Notes under the pieces: model-generated
The model's database searches: none
The model's input: the letters and a program-made list of their open reading frames with translations, nothing else
What the model was told of the DNA's origin: nothing
Assembly (NCBI GenBank): GCA_009869945.1
Contig: WIXG01000017.1
Span: 186,001-250,000, forward strand
Reading direction: 5' to 3'
DNA length: 64,000 nt
Source of the DNA: Mesaphorura yosii
Lineage: Eukaryota; Arthropoda; Collembola; Poduromorpha; Tullbergiidae
Program-made: the position numbers and the translations under genes
Part shown: positions 23,301 through 33,699 of the stretch, one piece after another
Layout of the letters: every line of letters begins with the position of its first letter
How positions within the stretch are numbered: the stretch's first letter is position 1

Positions 23301-24761
23301 CTGGTAAGTTCAATTCTGGATCTGATTTGATATGAATACCTTCGAGACTTGTCACCTCTTTAGTACACTTATTGTTGAAATTCAGCACTTGGCTTGCCTG
23401 AACGGACATTACGAAGTCACGAAGGCACTGATCGAACAAGGACAAGCAGACTTGGATATTCGCAATAACAGGAAACAAACCGCATTGATCCTCTCAGTCT
23501 CACAAGTATGAACCGAATTACTTTGAATACTTCGACGAATTTGTAACTGATGAAACTCTTATGTGTTTAGGGTTACTGTGGCCTTGTGGAATACCTCATC
23601 GACAGGGGCGCGTCCGTCACAGTCGAGGATGAAGATGGTGACACGGTAAGTGCAGTTAAATAGTCTAAATTATTGAATTGGGGCCGAACGAAGGATAAGA
23701 ATGTCTCTTCTACTTTTCTGCAGCCACTTCACATAATTCTGACGAGGCACATTGATAATAAAACTGACCAATCACAAACTCCACATGGTGGCCAAATTAT
23801 TAACCCAGTCACTTCTCAAGAGTTGAGAAAACATGACCACGCGCCCACAATTGCAGTGGTAAGATTTTGGTCAGATGCTTAGTTTTCAGAAGTGTGAAGA
23901 AGAAAACATAATGGGTTGACCTTGCCTTAATTTAATTGCAGATCTGGTCCAACCTGATTACGTGTGGTTGGAATGCGACGGATGACGATTTGGGCGGAGC
24001 CGCGTTGGCTTGCTTTATTGCTCAAGCCGGTGCAGATTTAAATAAAAAGAATCGGAGAGGAGTGACCCCATTCGAACTCGTTCGATCAGATAGACTGAAA
24101 GAAATGCTGGCATACTACTCAGCGCAAGGGTAAGTTTACTTGGAGGCAAAATGACCACAATCGAATAATGTGCATCTTTGCGTGCAGGGTTCGTCTTGCT
24201 CCTCCGCCAGTTGAAAACGTACCGCGCTTCGAAGGCGAAGCCACTGGTCATTCACTGGGTCGCTCTGCAATCGTGACTAGTCCCTCAAGTCAAGTCTCAG
24301 CAGCCGCTGCCGGCACAGCCAGTCAAGGCTCAGCCAGCGGAAGCGCAATCGTTAAAGTAGAATCCGCATCGAGTCATCGTGGCGAGTGCATCATGTGTAC
24401 CGAGATTGTTGAGTACGTAACATTTGAGCCGTGTGGACACAAAAGCACATGCGAAGAATGCTGTATACGAATGAAGAAGTGTTTAACTTGCCAAGCACCA
24501 ATTAGTCGTAAAGTTAGCCGTAGCGGAAGGGTCGTGACAAGCGCTGGCAAAGCGTCGAACAATCCCAGCTCGGAAAGGATCAAGTACTTGGAGAACAAGT
24601 TTGCCGAAATAGAAGAGTCGTACTGCTGTTCAATTTGCATGGAACGTAGGAGAAATATAGCATTTCTTTGCGGCCACAGCAGTTGTGAGCGTTGCGCAGA
24701 TGCTTTGTCGAATTGTCACATGTGTCGTACTCCGATTAAACAGAAGATTAATTTGTATTAA
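20374..24761 (+). CDS. mib2: Mind bomb 2 E3 ubiquitin ligase
   Basis: Nineteen exons: 20374-20428, 20513-20575, 20670-20783, 20853-21030, 21119-21420, 21489-21617, 21686-21729, 21796-21982, 22062-22262, 22328-22473, 22547-22695, 22769-22925, 23003-23157, 23231-23303, 23386-23505, 23571-23645, 23724-23858, 23942-24129, 24188-24761; 1014 residues, all phases consistent. Domains in order: MIB/HERC2 (RVVRGPDWKWG, about 1-77), ZZ zinc finger (CDSC...CxxxxCxxYDLCxxC, about 80-130), second MIB/HERC2 (ARVVRGPDWDWG), the Mib repeats (about 260-410, GHGGWNPRMAE), ankyrin repeats (about 490-800), and two RING fingers (CIMC... about 890 and CSIC... about 968-1014). Two RINGs rather than three distinguish MIB2 from MIB1. 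The family ubiquitinates Delta/Jagged ligands to drive their endocytosis and Notch signalling; fly mib2 is also needed for muscle integrity. The end of exon 2 (20575) has a competing in-frame donor six bases upstream. Confidence 0.95.
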
Positions 24762-25365
24762 TCTAAGAAACTGTATTAGCTCCTAATCTTTCAGTCCGAC
24801 AGCTGATAATCTCAGAAATCAACTCATTTGAGTGCAAGCGTCTTTGCTATAAACAGTTCCGAATGATATTTGACCTTAAGTTCAGTATTTTCGTCGTGCG
24901 TTGTCTAATTGTTTTAATGTTCAAAGTATTTGTTTTCGTGCAATCATGACTTTATCCTACCAAAGATGATGCGTTGTGCTTGCAATTATGATCCAGCTCA
25001 ATCTTATCAGGGGTACTTTAATGAAACGGCAGCTAATTTATGTTTAGAATTTTAATGCTAAGTTCGTCATCATGTTATTTATCCTCTTTAATTTATGGTA
25101 TTCATCGAAACGTTAAATCACCCTTTCTTTTCCGTAAATCCCGCCGCACCATTTTATCAGTACTTATCTTATCTTTCTGTCTTAAGAATTTGTGTAAATC
25201 AAGGCCGCAATTCTTTGAGGGATTGTGGAATTTCTTTCGATTCGACCCAATCACTAATAATAGTTACTGCACCAAGTATGGACTTTTACCGTAAGTGTAT
25301 ACCGAACCTTGATATTTTACAACTTGAACCTTGAACGTAAAAGCAGCGATTGCGAATTGCGATTC

Positions 25366-25371
25366 AATAAA
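25366..25371 (+). terminator. Poly(A) signal of mib2
   Basis: AATAAA about 605 bases after the mib2 stop, giving a 3' UTR of roughly 620 bases. The opposing Cmpk2 signal is only about 40 bases away. Confidence 0.65.
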
Positions 25372-25410
25372 ACTTGATTTTAATCGCGTAAACTAAAACT
25401 AGCACCGAAT

Positions 25411-25416
25411 TTTATT
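25411..25416 (-). terminator. Poly(A) signal of Cmpk2
   Basis: TTTATT on plus (AATAAA on minus), about 30 bases beyond the Cmpk2 stop codon. The two convergent transcripts are likely to touch or overlap. Confidence 0.6.
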
Positions 25417-25443
25417 TCATAAACAGTTAACATTCTGTTAGGG

Positions 25444-26781
25444 TCAATTCTTGTTTGTCTTTTCCAGTAAAATAGGAAACAGCTCCACGACTTTGTTATA
25501 CACGTTTGATTTCACAACTTCAATGTCATCGTCAGCGGAGAATTGCAGGAAGTTGACGTCTTTTATCTGGTTGTACGAATCGATGAGACTGCAAGCAAAA
25601 GCAAAGAGCAAGGTCAAAGGTTAGAGCGCACACACAGAAAAAGTGCTATTGCTATTCTCATTGTTTTTTGTCTCACGTACTTTTGTCTGAAGATTCCATT
25701 CGACGCCAGGAGCTGCTCTTCCTTTGTATTTGTCGTGTTGCGATACGCGTGTCGATACCGCCGTACTTCTTCACTCACAACCAGAAAGATGACCACGTCC
25801 GGTTTAAGCAGGTCGCCCGGCCAATTATAGTCGCTTCGCGTGATGTCACACTTGTCAAAGTTTGTCAGCTCGTGCGCCATCGCGTATGCGGCTGTACTGT
25901 GCCAGTACCTAAAATCGAACAGTGTGAAATTATTAGCAATCTTCTGCCAGGTTTCTTGCTGCAGACATTTCGCTGTTTGTCCAGTTAGTGGTCACTCACC
26001 GGTCCAGTACAACCCCTTTTCTCAGCTTTGTACTCGAGATTGAGATGTCATTTGCGGCCAAATAGTTTCCAAACGAATAGTACGCTCGACGGATGGATTC
26101 TACTTGCTGATCGAAAAACTCCTTCAGGTGCTTGATGTATTCTGGTGGAGTTCCCTTTAGCTCCAGATTAAGCTGCTCCGAGAGTGATGTGCTTACTTTA
26201 GTTTTCCCTGTACAAACGCATACGTTGAGATCTTGAAATGCCGTTATAGTCTTGGCTTCAGATAAAACTGTTGCATTCCTACAAGCGTCGGGTTTTACTG
26301 TCACAAACACGGAGCACAACGCACGTGTGCGAGAGAAAACCGAATTCGGATGCGGGTTGAGACACAAGACGCTTCCATTCTATATCTGAGCATTTCAACG
26401 GTAGAACGAAAGTGTGGACAACTGCTGAAGTTTCTTAATTATTTACCTGAGCCATCAAGACCCTCAATTACCAAGAACGGTAACTTTGGCTTGAACACCG
26501 ACACAGGTTTAACTACCGGTTGCATTGACGTATCCAGAATCCCATTCTCATATCCGATTTTTAACAGTTGCTTGACTTCCAGTCGTTTGTGCAGCTGTAC
26601 AATTAATGTACAAAGTTAAGTTCATGTCCGGCCCGTGTAAAAGTGCAAATTCCTAGTGTTTTTATCATGTAATCCAATTAATTCTTACCTCTGGCGCTGA
26701 CAGCGTTTTGACCACTTGTCCCAGGCTGTGGTACACAATTGGAAACGTTTGTCTCAGAGTTTGTGAGGACTGCGAGGCCAT
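25444..26781 (-). CDS. Cmpk2: UMP-CMP kinase 2 (CMPK2) / thymidylate kinase-like
   Basis: Five exons (26689-26781, 26447-26594, 26000-26207, 25681-25908, 25444-25588) give 273 residues in phase. The nucleoside-monophosphate kinase fold is clear: P-loop FLVIEGLDGSGK (about residues 70-82), IRRAYYSFGNYLAANDI, the DRYWHSTAAYA motif (about 149-158; the DR motif contacts the substrate phosphate in thymidylate kinases), WPGDLLKPDVVIFLVVSEE (about 180-198), then a lid-like arginine-rich stretch and NGIFRQK. The arrangement matches CMPK2, a mitochondrial kinase acting on dCMP, CMP, UMP and dUMP, better than cytosolic dTMP kinase, because of YWHSTA and the WPxDLLKPD block. The 65-residue N-terminal extension lacks an obvious strong mitochondrial presequence but is amphipathic. 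It is convergent with mib2. Confidence 0.88.
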
Positions 26782-28370
26782 TGCTATCTTAATTTATGAA
26801 GTGTACTAATTTTAGCCACAACACTGTTAAAAATGTGGATAACCGAGGTTAATACGTCATTTACGATTCACCGAATAGAGACCGATGCGAAATGTGCCTG
26901 TACCACTTTAGTCTTTAGCTGCACAATGTTGCTAATGCGAATCACAACAGCTGTACAACACGTTAATGAACCGATCCTTATGATCCCACTAAGAATGTAC
27001 GAACGATGGTTAATAAATCAAATGAATAACACCACGTTTCACGTTATTAGCAGAGTAGCACAACAGAGTCAGTTTACTAGTTACATTTACATGAGCACGA
27101 AGCGCAGACTCAAATCATTCAGAGGGTGGAAGAAGGGTTTGAGTTCGAGTTATACGCTAAATACGTAATAAAGGCGATAAATAATAAACATACGTGATAA
27201 TAATGATGATCCGAAATGTGTTGTGTTACGCAATGCTGAGATCTGCAATGCAATCAAAACTGTAATATAACGTAGCTCATTCAAACCAAATCCAGTTTCG
27301 TCCATAAAAATACAGCCTTTAATGCATTGCGAGTTCGAGTTGCATTTGTGAAGGAAAGCATGACGCAAAGAATCAGCATCTGACATGAGATTCAAGATGA
27401 GATTGTATTGCCAATTCAGAATATTCATTGCCCATTAGCCAATAAATTAACCATCATTTTATTATCAAGATCCTTACGGTAGCTGTAGCGAAATTCCTCG
27501 TTTAAAAGGAGGATGGAGGAAATTCACAAATTGGAGTACATCGTACAATTCTTGCGCTGTGTGCTTGGAGTGCATAAAGTATTTCGGTAGGATATGCCCG
27601 TCAGTTATTGGTACATTGCTGCACAATTAACAATTATTGTAGTGTAATTTGACCCGACTAAATTTGACTAGATCAGATTCAAGCCTTTAAAATGCAACGA
27701 AACGCATTCTTCTTTCATGGCATGGCCAAGATGCCAAGAATGAAAGTTGCAAGCCGGCTGTTTGTTATTGTTATTGTTAGATTCACATCACAATCACATT
27801 CAATTTGCAACTTATCAATTATTTAGTTAACAGCTCCGGATATTAAGTACGCGTCTGCCCACAGGAGAACGTGTAATTTTAATACAAGGTTAAGGTTAAG
27901 GTTAAGATTCACAACTCCATGAGATTCTTAGTTACATTAATAAGCGTTACAAGCCGCGTGCGCGTGCCGCGTCTGCCGCAGGCCCACAAGATTCAGACCA
28001 AGTCATCAAGTCAAAGTTTATATGCAAAGTTACAATGATTAGTGATTAGTTGACCAAATCTCTGGGTGCAGTCAGTTCATTTACTATTTGCGGATTGCGG
28101 TCCGCAGCTCCAAGCTCACCCGGTTGTTAGTCAGAATACGACGAGTTTGAGGATCCCGACAACTCCCACTCCGACCCTTGTCTTCGCTTGTACATTATCG
28201 GCCGTTTTCTTGCGCTGTGGACGAAAGTTAGTCAAGTCAATGCACAATGTTACTTCAAGACGCATGTAAGAATTTTGTTAATCTCTGGAATGCATTTCAA
28301 GCTCGTGCAATAACGACAGCAAGCCAATCAAGTCACGCAAAAACAAAAAGAAATTGGTTCCACCAAAACT
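26782..28370. other. Intergenic, no gene recognised
   Basis: AT-rich with scattered short open frames and no domain or paired splice sites. Contains a TTAAGG-like triplet repeat near 27887-27908. The right end borders the 3' UTR of the SRRM gene (minus-strand AATAAA at 28381-28386). I looked on the minus strand for the missing downstream half of the eMIC motif and did not find it. Confidence 0.4.
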
Positions 28371-28380
28371 TTGTATATGG

Positions 28381-28386
28381 TTTATT
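28381..28386 (-). terminator. Poly(A) signal of the SRRM2/3/4-type gene
   Basis: TTTATT on plus, AATAAA on minus, about 225 bases beyond the predicted stop at 28610. Confidence 0.6.
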
Positions 28387-28609
28387 ATTATTGATCTTGT
28401 CAGAACATAATCAAAAGGACTAAAATGTGAAGTAAAAAAGTAAATCATATTTAGAATTTGTTAAACAAATATTGCAACTTAAGAGTAGATGAAATATTCA
28501 CTATTCACGAGCCGATGTGTTCATCTTGTTTATAACATAACTAAGACCGCAACGATACGAGCGCTGAAGAATGAGTGACGTAACCAAAAGCAAAGTGCAT
28601 AAATTAAAT

Positions 28610-31600
28610 TCAGCGTCTGGATCTGCAAATGAATGAAACAAAAGAAAACGAAATTAGCAACGAGGAAGAAGTGAGTGGGATTAACCTGGTAATGCGTCGT
28701 CTATCTAAGAACGAGGGTGAACCTCGTCTTCGAGGGATTGACATGGATCGCGTGGAACGCTTTGATGCTTTTGATTCGACGGATTTGGACTTGGAACGAC
28801 TTTTCGAACGGGACCTGGACCGAGATCGAGACCGGGACTTGGAGTAGCTGGAGCGAGAACTGAGGCTTGAGCTGGATGGCGAGCGAGATTCATCGGAATG
28901 AGAATAATGGTGGTGGCTGTGGTGGCGTCTCGGCGAAGATTGGTTGTGCTCGCAGTGGTGAGAATGAGAATCGTTGGACAGACTCCTTGAGTACGATCTC
29001 GACGAACTTCGGGTACACGATCGCGATCGTCGTCGGCTACTCCGCTTGCGGTCTCTTTCTCGCTTGGAGTGCAGACGTTTTCTAATCTCATACACTGAGC
29101 CGTGATCGTGATGGTCGTCAGAGTCGTCATCCGAGCTTGAACTGGTATCACAACGGTGAGAATGGCGCGAGTGCGAATGTGAGCCTGGACTGCCACTGGC
29201 ATTCCGACTATGGCTACGGCTACGACTGCATGACGCCGAATGAGACCGAGAATTATGACGGCTATGATCCGCTTCGGACACTTCGGAGTCGTGACCGTGA
29301 TCGTGATTGTGACGATGGTCGCATTGAATTGGAATGGAAATAATTTCAAGTGGTGATGTTGAGCTTGCAAGCGTGTGGTCATCAACTTTTATAATTCTGA
29401 TGCAGTTGTGTGGAGTGTCTGAGTGTGAGGAATGATCGGCTTCTGAGTCGGAGGAGTAGTTGACAACCTTGCTGTTTGTATTTTCTGATACTGCTGCTAC
29501 AACGGGAGCGGGAGAATCGTGAGCAGAAGGAGAGGAAGGTGATTGATCGTTTACAGCCGTTCGTACAGGTGAAGACGCTGCTACTGTTGGCGCTGGCGCA
29601 AGCAAATCTGTAAACGATGGCGGTGGCTGTGACGGAGATGGCGAGGGTGATAGTGATGGAGAACGTTGAATGGTTATGTCACACTCCGGACTTAATTATA
29701 ATACTCTATTAGAAAGCAGCTCAGAAAGTAACCAAAGTTTCTGTTACCTGTGACGATCTTTATCTCGCGACCGGGATCTGCGTGCTTCCTCGTCTTTCCT
29801 GTATCAAATGACAGGAAATTAGTTTTCGTTCTGTATTTCGCGTTTAATCTAAATGAGTAATGGAGTATGCGGAGTAAAGTAAAGACTCTAGTAGGCGGTA
29901 TTATGGCGAGTTTCAGTTAATAGTAGATAAAACTTTCGAATTTTGCTCGAGATAATGATATTTCGATGCAATTCACGTTTTTTACTTCGAATTTAGCAAA
30001 ATTGAACGAAATTGGATTAAGGCACTTGTGGTGTGTATAATTTTAAAGCGCATTTAAGATATTCTGGTATTTACTACAACTACGATTGAGAAAGCAGAAC
30101 AGATACTTAAGTAATAGAGTAAGTTTATGGATTTGTAGATTGCGACGAGACAGTCACTGTGAATTTAATTTACCTTCCATGATGGCCCATGATGGCTTCT
30201 CCAGTGAGTAAAATTAATTACAAAAAACATTATTTGCGTTACTTTCTTGTAATTTACAAAAATACATAGTAGCATAACCAATGCGTCAAAACAAAAATTT
30301 AACCTATACGCTCAACCTTTCGATAGCAGCTGCGTTCAAAGCAAATCAGGCATACACAAAATGTGACGATTTCAGGTCAAGGTTAGTGTTCGGAGGACAA
30401 AACAGTTTTTGGCTGTTAGTGCCATACTAATTGCTACTAATCGTCCTATCAGTCGATAAGACCTTGGCGTCAGTAACTTACTTGTGATGGTGATGCTTGT
30501 GGTGAGATTTCTTGGATTTCTTCTTTTTCTCCTTCTTGCGACGCTTCCTCCTTCGTTCTTCGTCGTCTGAAGACGAGGAGCTCGAAGATGACGACGAGCT
30601 TGAGGAGGAAGACGCGCGCCTTTTCTTGGACTTTTTGCTCTTCTTGTCCTTATCAGATTTTGTACCCAAGCTGGAGTGTTTCTCGTCAGATTTCTGCTCC
30701 TGGAATCAACACATTGGAAAGGTGTTACTTTTAACTTAATTCGACATTTTACTAGTTCATTACCTCCAAAGCTGGAGTGGACTCCACCGGTACAATTTTC
30801 TCCTTTTCCTTCATTGATGAACCCGGAACGAAATCCTCACGAATGCCAAAAGCCGATTTTGCCTTGTCATTCTTCTCTTGCTGTGCCATCGACAGTTCGT
30901 GGCTATCTTTCAAGCTGCGAAAAAAATAAAAATAAGTATTTGCGAGATCCTTTCATCTGAGACGAGCACGGCTGGGGCTGGGAATAAGCAAAAGTGCAGG
31001 TGCGACAACAGAAGTGCAAACAATAAAGAACTTATGCAAATTAATCTGTGGCAAGTGGAACCAATCTTTCCTCTAACCTTCTCTTTTTCTTATGTCGACA
31101 GCAGCAGGAGCAACAAGAAGTGATAAGAATATAGCCTGGCCCTGAGAGATGCTGGTGCTTTGCAAGAGACCGGGCAACTAGAATCTTTCTACCTAGGTTG
31201 CTTCTACGGTGGCTGTTTCTCTCTTTTCGAGTATTGCTACGCGGATGGGAAACGGAGAAAGAATTCCCTCGACCACTTTTTATGATTGAGATTTGCCTAT
31301 TGCTGTTAATGTCCCTGGTCCTGTTCTGACACTTCTGACACGAGCCACTTGACTTTGGAATTTCCCTACTAACTTTGGCACTACTTGGTTTATTGACCTT
31401 ATTCTTAAATTCCTTAGCCTGAGACTTAACTTTGCCTGGTTTTGGTTGTGAAGCTGGGTTACTAATTTCTTTCTTAGTCGCAGGATTTTCAGCATTTGAA
31501 AGATTAACTTCGACTTCTACAATATCATTGTCATTATTGTCTAAAGGTATTAAACTTGTTGCACCAGAATTTATTGTATTGGAAGACATTTTTATGCGTG

Positions 31601-33076
31601 TCGTTTGGAAGACTTTGTTTCTTGTGGAAGACGTTGACTAATTAATTAGTAAAGCAAATTCTTAACTAAGTGCTTATTCTAATGGAAGACGTAGATTTTG
31701 TGCAGGAAGCAAAAACAAAATGTACACTCGCTTTACATATTTAAATATTAAATACCACAATTCCAAGATGAATGGGCAATTTGTGGATAAATGGAAGGAA
31801 AGATGAGGCTGCTGCAATGTTAATTTAACCCATGATTGCTTAAAATACTGAATGTTTGGTAAGAAATGGTAGCACTCGGCCAAGCTACTAATAGCTTGAC
31901 CATTTCACAACTAAACGACGGGTAACCACAAAGAAGCTTATACAGGAGAGGAAGGGAGTAAAAGCAGCGGTGACGGCGGAGAAAGCGTTGCGTTTTCTCA
32001 TGATCAATAATGCAAGACGAGGAAGAAGGGTGCTTTCGTATTTGCAGCAGTTGGCAGTGTGTAGAAATAGAATGCAAGTTTTCAATAGCAAAGGATAGCT
32101 TTACGCAATCCGGAATTCCAGTAATTCCAGTTGCCAATGCTCAATGCTCGGCTGTGCTGTGTACGCGAGGCAGAGGAAAGGCAGAGAAGGGAGATTCCAA
32201 ATAATCAATAGTACAAGCTCATCTCTACCTACCACAGCACAGCACAGGGAAAGCACGACGCATCTTTCCTGTATTCCTGATATAGCATTCAATTTGAGAG
32301 AAGAGAGCATATGAGATGATGCCTGACTAACGAGAAAGCCCGATGCGATGCGCAACTTCCGTAAATTTTTACTCCGAATTTTAATAGCAGTGCGCGAAAG
32401 ATGTTTGAAAAGTATGAATCCACGTCCAGGCATGCCTATCTTCTAAGGTTCTAAGCCTGAGATGACTGCAAGAAAATAAGTAAAATGTGACCCTTACATT
32501 GGCCGTCCGTTGATGTCTTTTGGAATACCAGATTTCTTCTCGTCCAACAACTTCTTTCGAAAAGCCGACACTTTCTCTTCAATGACATCCTCAGGAAGTC
32601 CATCTTCCTCAAGCATTTCCCGAAGTTCCAAGCATCGCACCTGTAATCACGACGAAAATTACATTTTAAATGTCTCCTCAAAATAATGATGGAGACAGCC
32701 AACAAAAGTAACGTGAAGTGAAGCTTAACAATTTCAATGCATTATAATATGAATATGATCTGCAGCTCCAGCTGTAAACATTTTACCAGAACCAGGATTC
32801 CTAGACAAAAAACTTGACACATTTTTGAAAGATACGACTTTAATTCAATTTGCAATGTGAATCTACTAGTAAACAAGAAACTAAGGAACTTACCTCCGCT
32901 TGCCGTCTTCTGTCATGCTCAATTAAGTCCTTATCAAACGGTCGTACAGCGGTATCTCCTTTCTCTTGGTACTCGACGATTTTCTCTTTCGTCTTACGTA
33001 TTGCTGATAAGTTTCTTTGAACATAACCGTTTGTACCAGTTCCTCGCGGAGTCTGTAGACCAATTCCGTTATACAT
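28610..33076 (-). CDS. Srrm234: Serine/arginine repetitive matrix protein, SRRM2/3/4 type
   Basis: Seven coding exons: 32894-33076, 32498-32640, 30764-30914, 30482-30699, 29748-29798, 28686-29690, 28610-28622; 587 residues, phases consistent. The N-terminus MYNGIGLQTPRGTGTNGYVQ is the SRRM2/CWC21 signature, followed by the cwf21 helical domain (HDRRRQAEVRCLELREMLEE) and an SRRM-typical SHELSMAQQEKNDKAKSAFG block; an upstream ATG at 33085 would add three residues. The rest is lysine-rich, poly-serine, then a long His/Ser/Asp and RS-repeat region. The C-terminus RRRGSPSFLDRRRIT matches the first half of the eMIC motif, which in SRRM3/4 and insect Srrm234 promotes inclusion of neural microexons. 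The last predicted exon adds only RSRR before the stop; an alternative acceptor at 28563 gives a different end (see findings). CWC21-type domains bind the core spliceosome (PRP8/SNU114). Confidence 0.88.
31041..31589 (-). CDS. ORF in the large SRRM intron: nested gene or alternative first exon
   Basis: A single open frame of 182 codons from an ATG at 31589, on the same strand as the SRRM gene and inside its intron between 32498 and 30914. Codon use and composition look protein-like: an acidic N-terminal half (DNNDNDIVEVEVNL), a K/S/P-rich middle, a CxxC pair (CQKCQNR), an arginine-rich stretch, and a cysteine cluster followed by basic residues (CCSCCCRHKKKRR). No domain is recognised. A donor at 31078 (GAGAAG|GTTAG) would leave phase 2, which is exactly what SRRM exon 3 needs, so this could be an alternative 5' exon of the SRRM gene rather than a separate gene. 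No clear poly(A) signal follows the stop. It could also be a chance open frame. Confidence 0.4.
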   Translation of the reverse strand: MSSNTINSGATSLIPLDNNDNDIVEVEVNLSNAENPATKKEISNPASQPKPGKVKSQAKEFKNKVNKPSSAKVSREIPKSSGSCQKCQNRTRDINSNRQISIIKSGRGNSFSVSHPRSNTRKERNSHRRSNLGRKILVARSLAKHQHLSGPGYILITSCCSCCCRHKKKRRLEERLVPLATD

Positions 33077-33640
33077 TTTGATCACCGGCAGAAGAACACC
33101 TAATCAGAGGAGAATTCGAGGCTTGATTGCATTCACCACGTCCGCATTCAGGGTCTTCGGTTCGCTGAGAAGGTCCAAGATTCTAGAATAAAGCAACAAT
33201 CACTGTAATTCTCAGATCAGATCCGTCATGTGAATTGTCTTATCGTAACTGCGTCATTAACTGACATAAACTTACCAAATTAAAAGATCCAATTTAATGC
33301 GTAATTCAACAGCGTACGCGACGCGATCTCAAAGTCTCAGCCCGATACCACTCACTTCTCACTTTAATTGTTGCAAATTACTATATAGAACCCGCGACAA
33401 ACTGTCTTGATTACCCAATGCGCGTCGCCGTGAAACTTGTCTTTTATTTATAATCGACAAGACGAAACATTTTGAGAAATATCAGCGGTTTGAAACTTCC
33501 ACTGCTCAACGTCTTCTGCTTTTGCGTAGATGTCGTGCGACTCACGCTTGAGAATTACGCATTCACTGAAATGTAAACGGAATGGACGCGTTGCAATGCT
33601 TTCAGAGTTGAGACAAACCTTTCACCTTGAAACTGGACTA
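33077..33640. other. SRRM 5' UTR/promoter region, no coding exon seen
   Basis: On the minus strand a possible untranslated exon begins after an acceptor-like TTATTCTAG near 33186, and another acceptor-like site sits near 33100, just before the SRRM start. It borders the 3' end of the truncated hamlet-like gene (minus-strand AATAAA at 33649-33654, 46 bases after its stop). Confidence 0.35.
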
Positions 33641-33648
33641 AATAATCA

Positions 33649-33654
33649 TTTATT
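33649..33654 (-). terminator. Poly(A) signal of the short hamlet-like paralogue
   Basis: TTTATT on plus (AATAAA on minus), 46 bases after the stop at 33700. It shows that the predicted early stop is followed by a usable 3' end. Confidence 0.55.
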
Positions 33655-33699
33655 TCATAATTAATTACAGTTGGCTTGATAATTTGTGGACCGCGCACA

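Noticed and set aside
27887-27908. TTAAGG-like repeat as a telomeric tract
   Set aside because: Only three units, and the unit differs from the arthropod TTAGG repeat; better called simple sequence.
28705-29385. 226-codon minus-strand ORF overlapping the SRRM RS region
   Set aside because: It is a shifted frame of the RS/His-repeat exon; the SR frame continues across introns in phase and carries the eMIC-like end.
30170-30205. Possible 25-base microexon in an SRRM intron
   Set aside because: A donor is visible, but the acceptor is poor and the length breaks the frame into the next exon.
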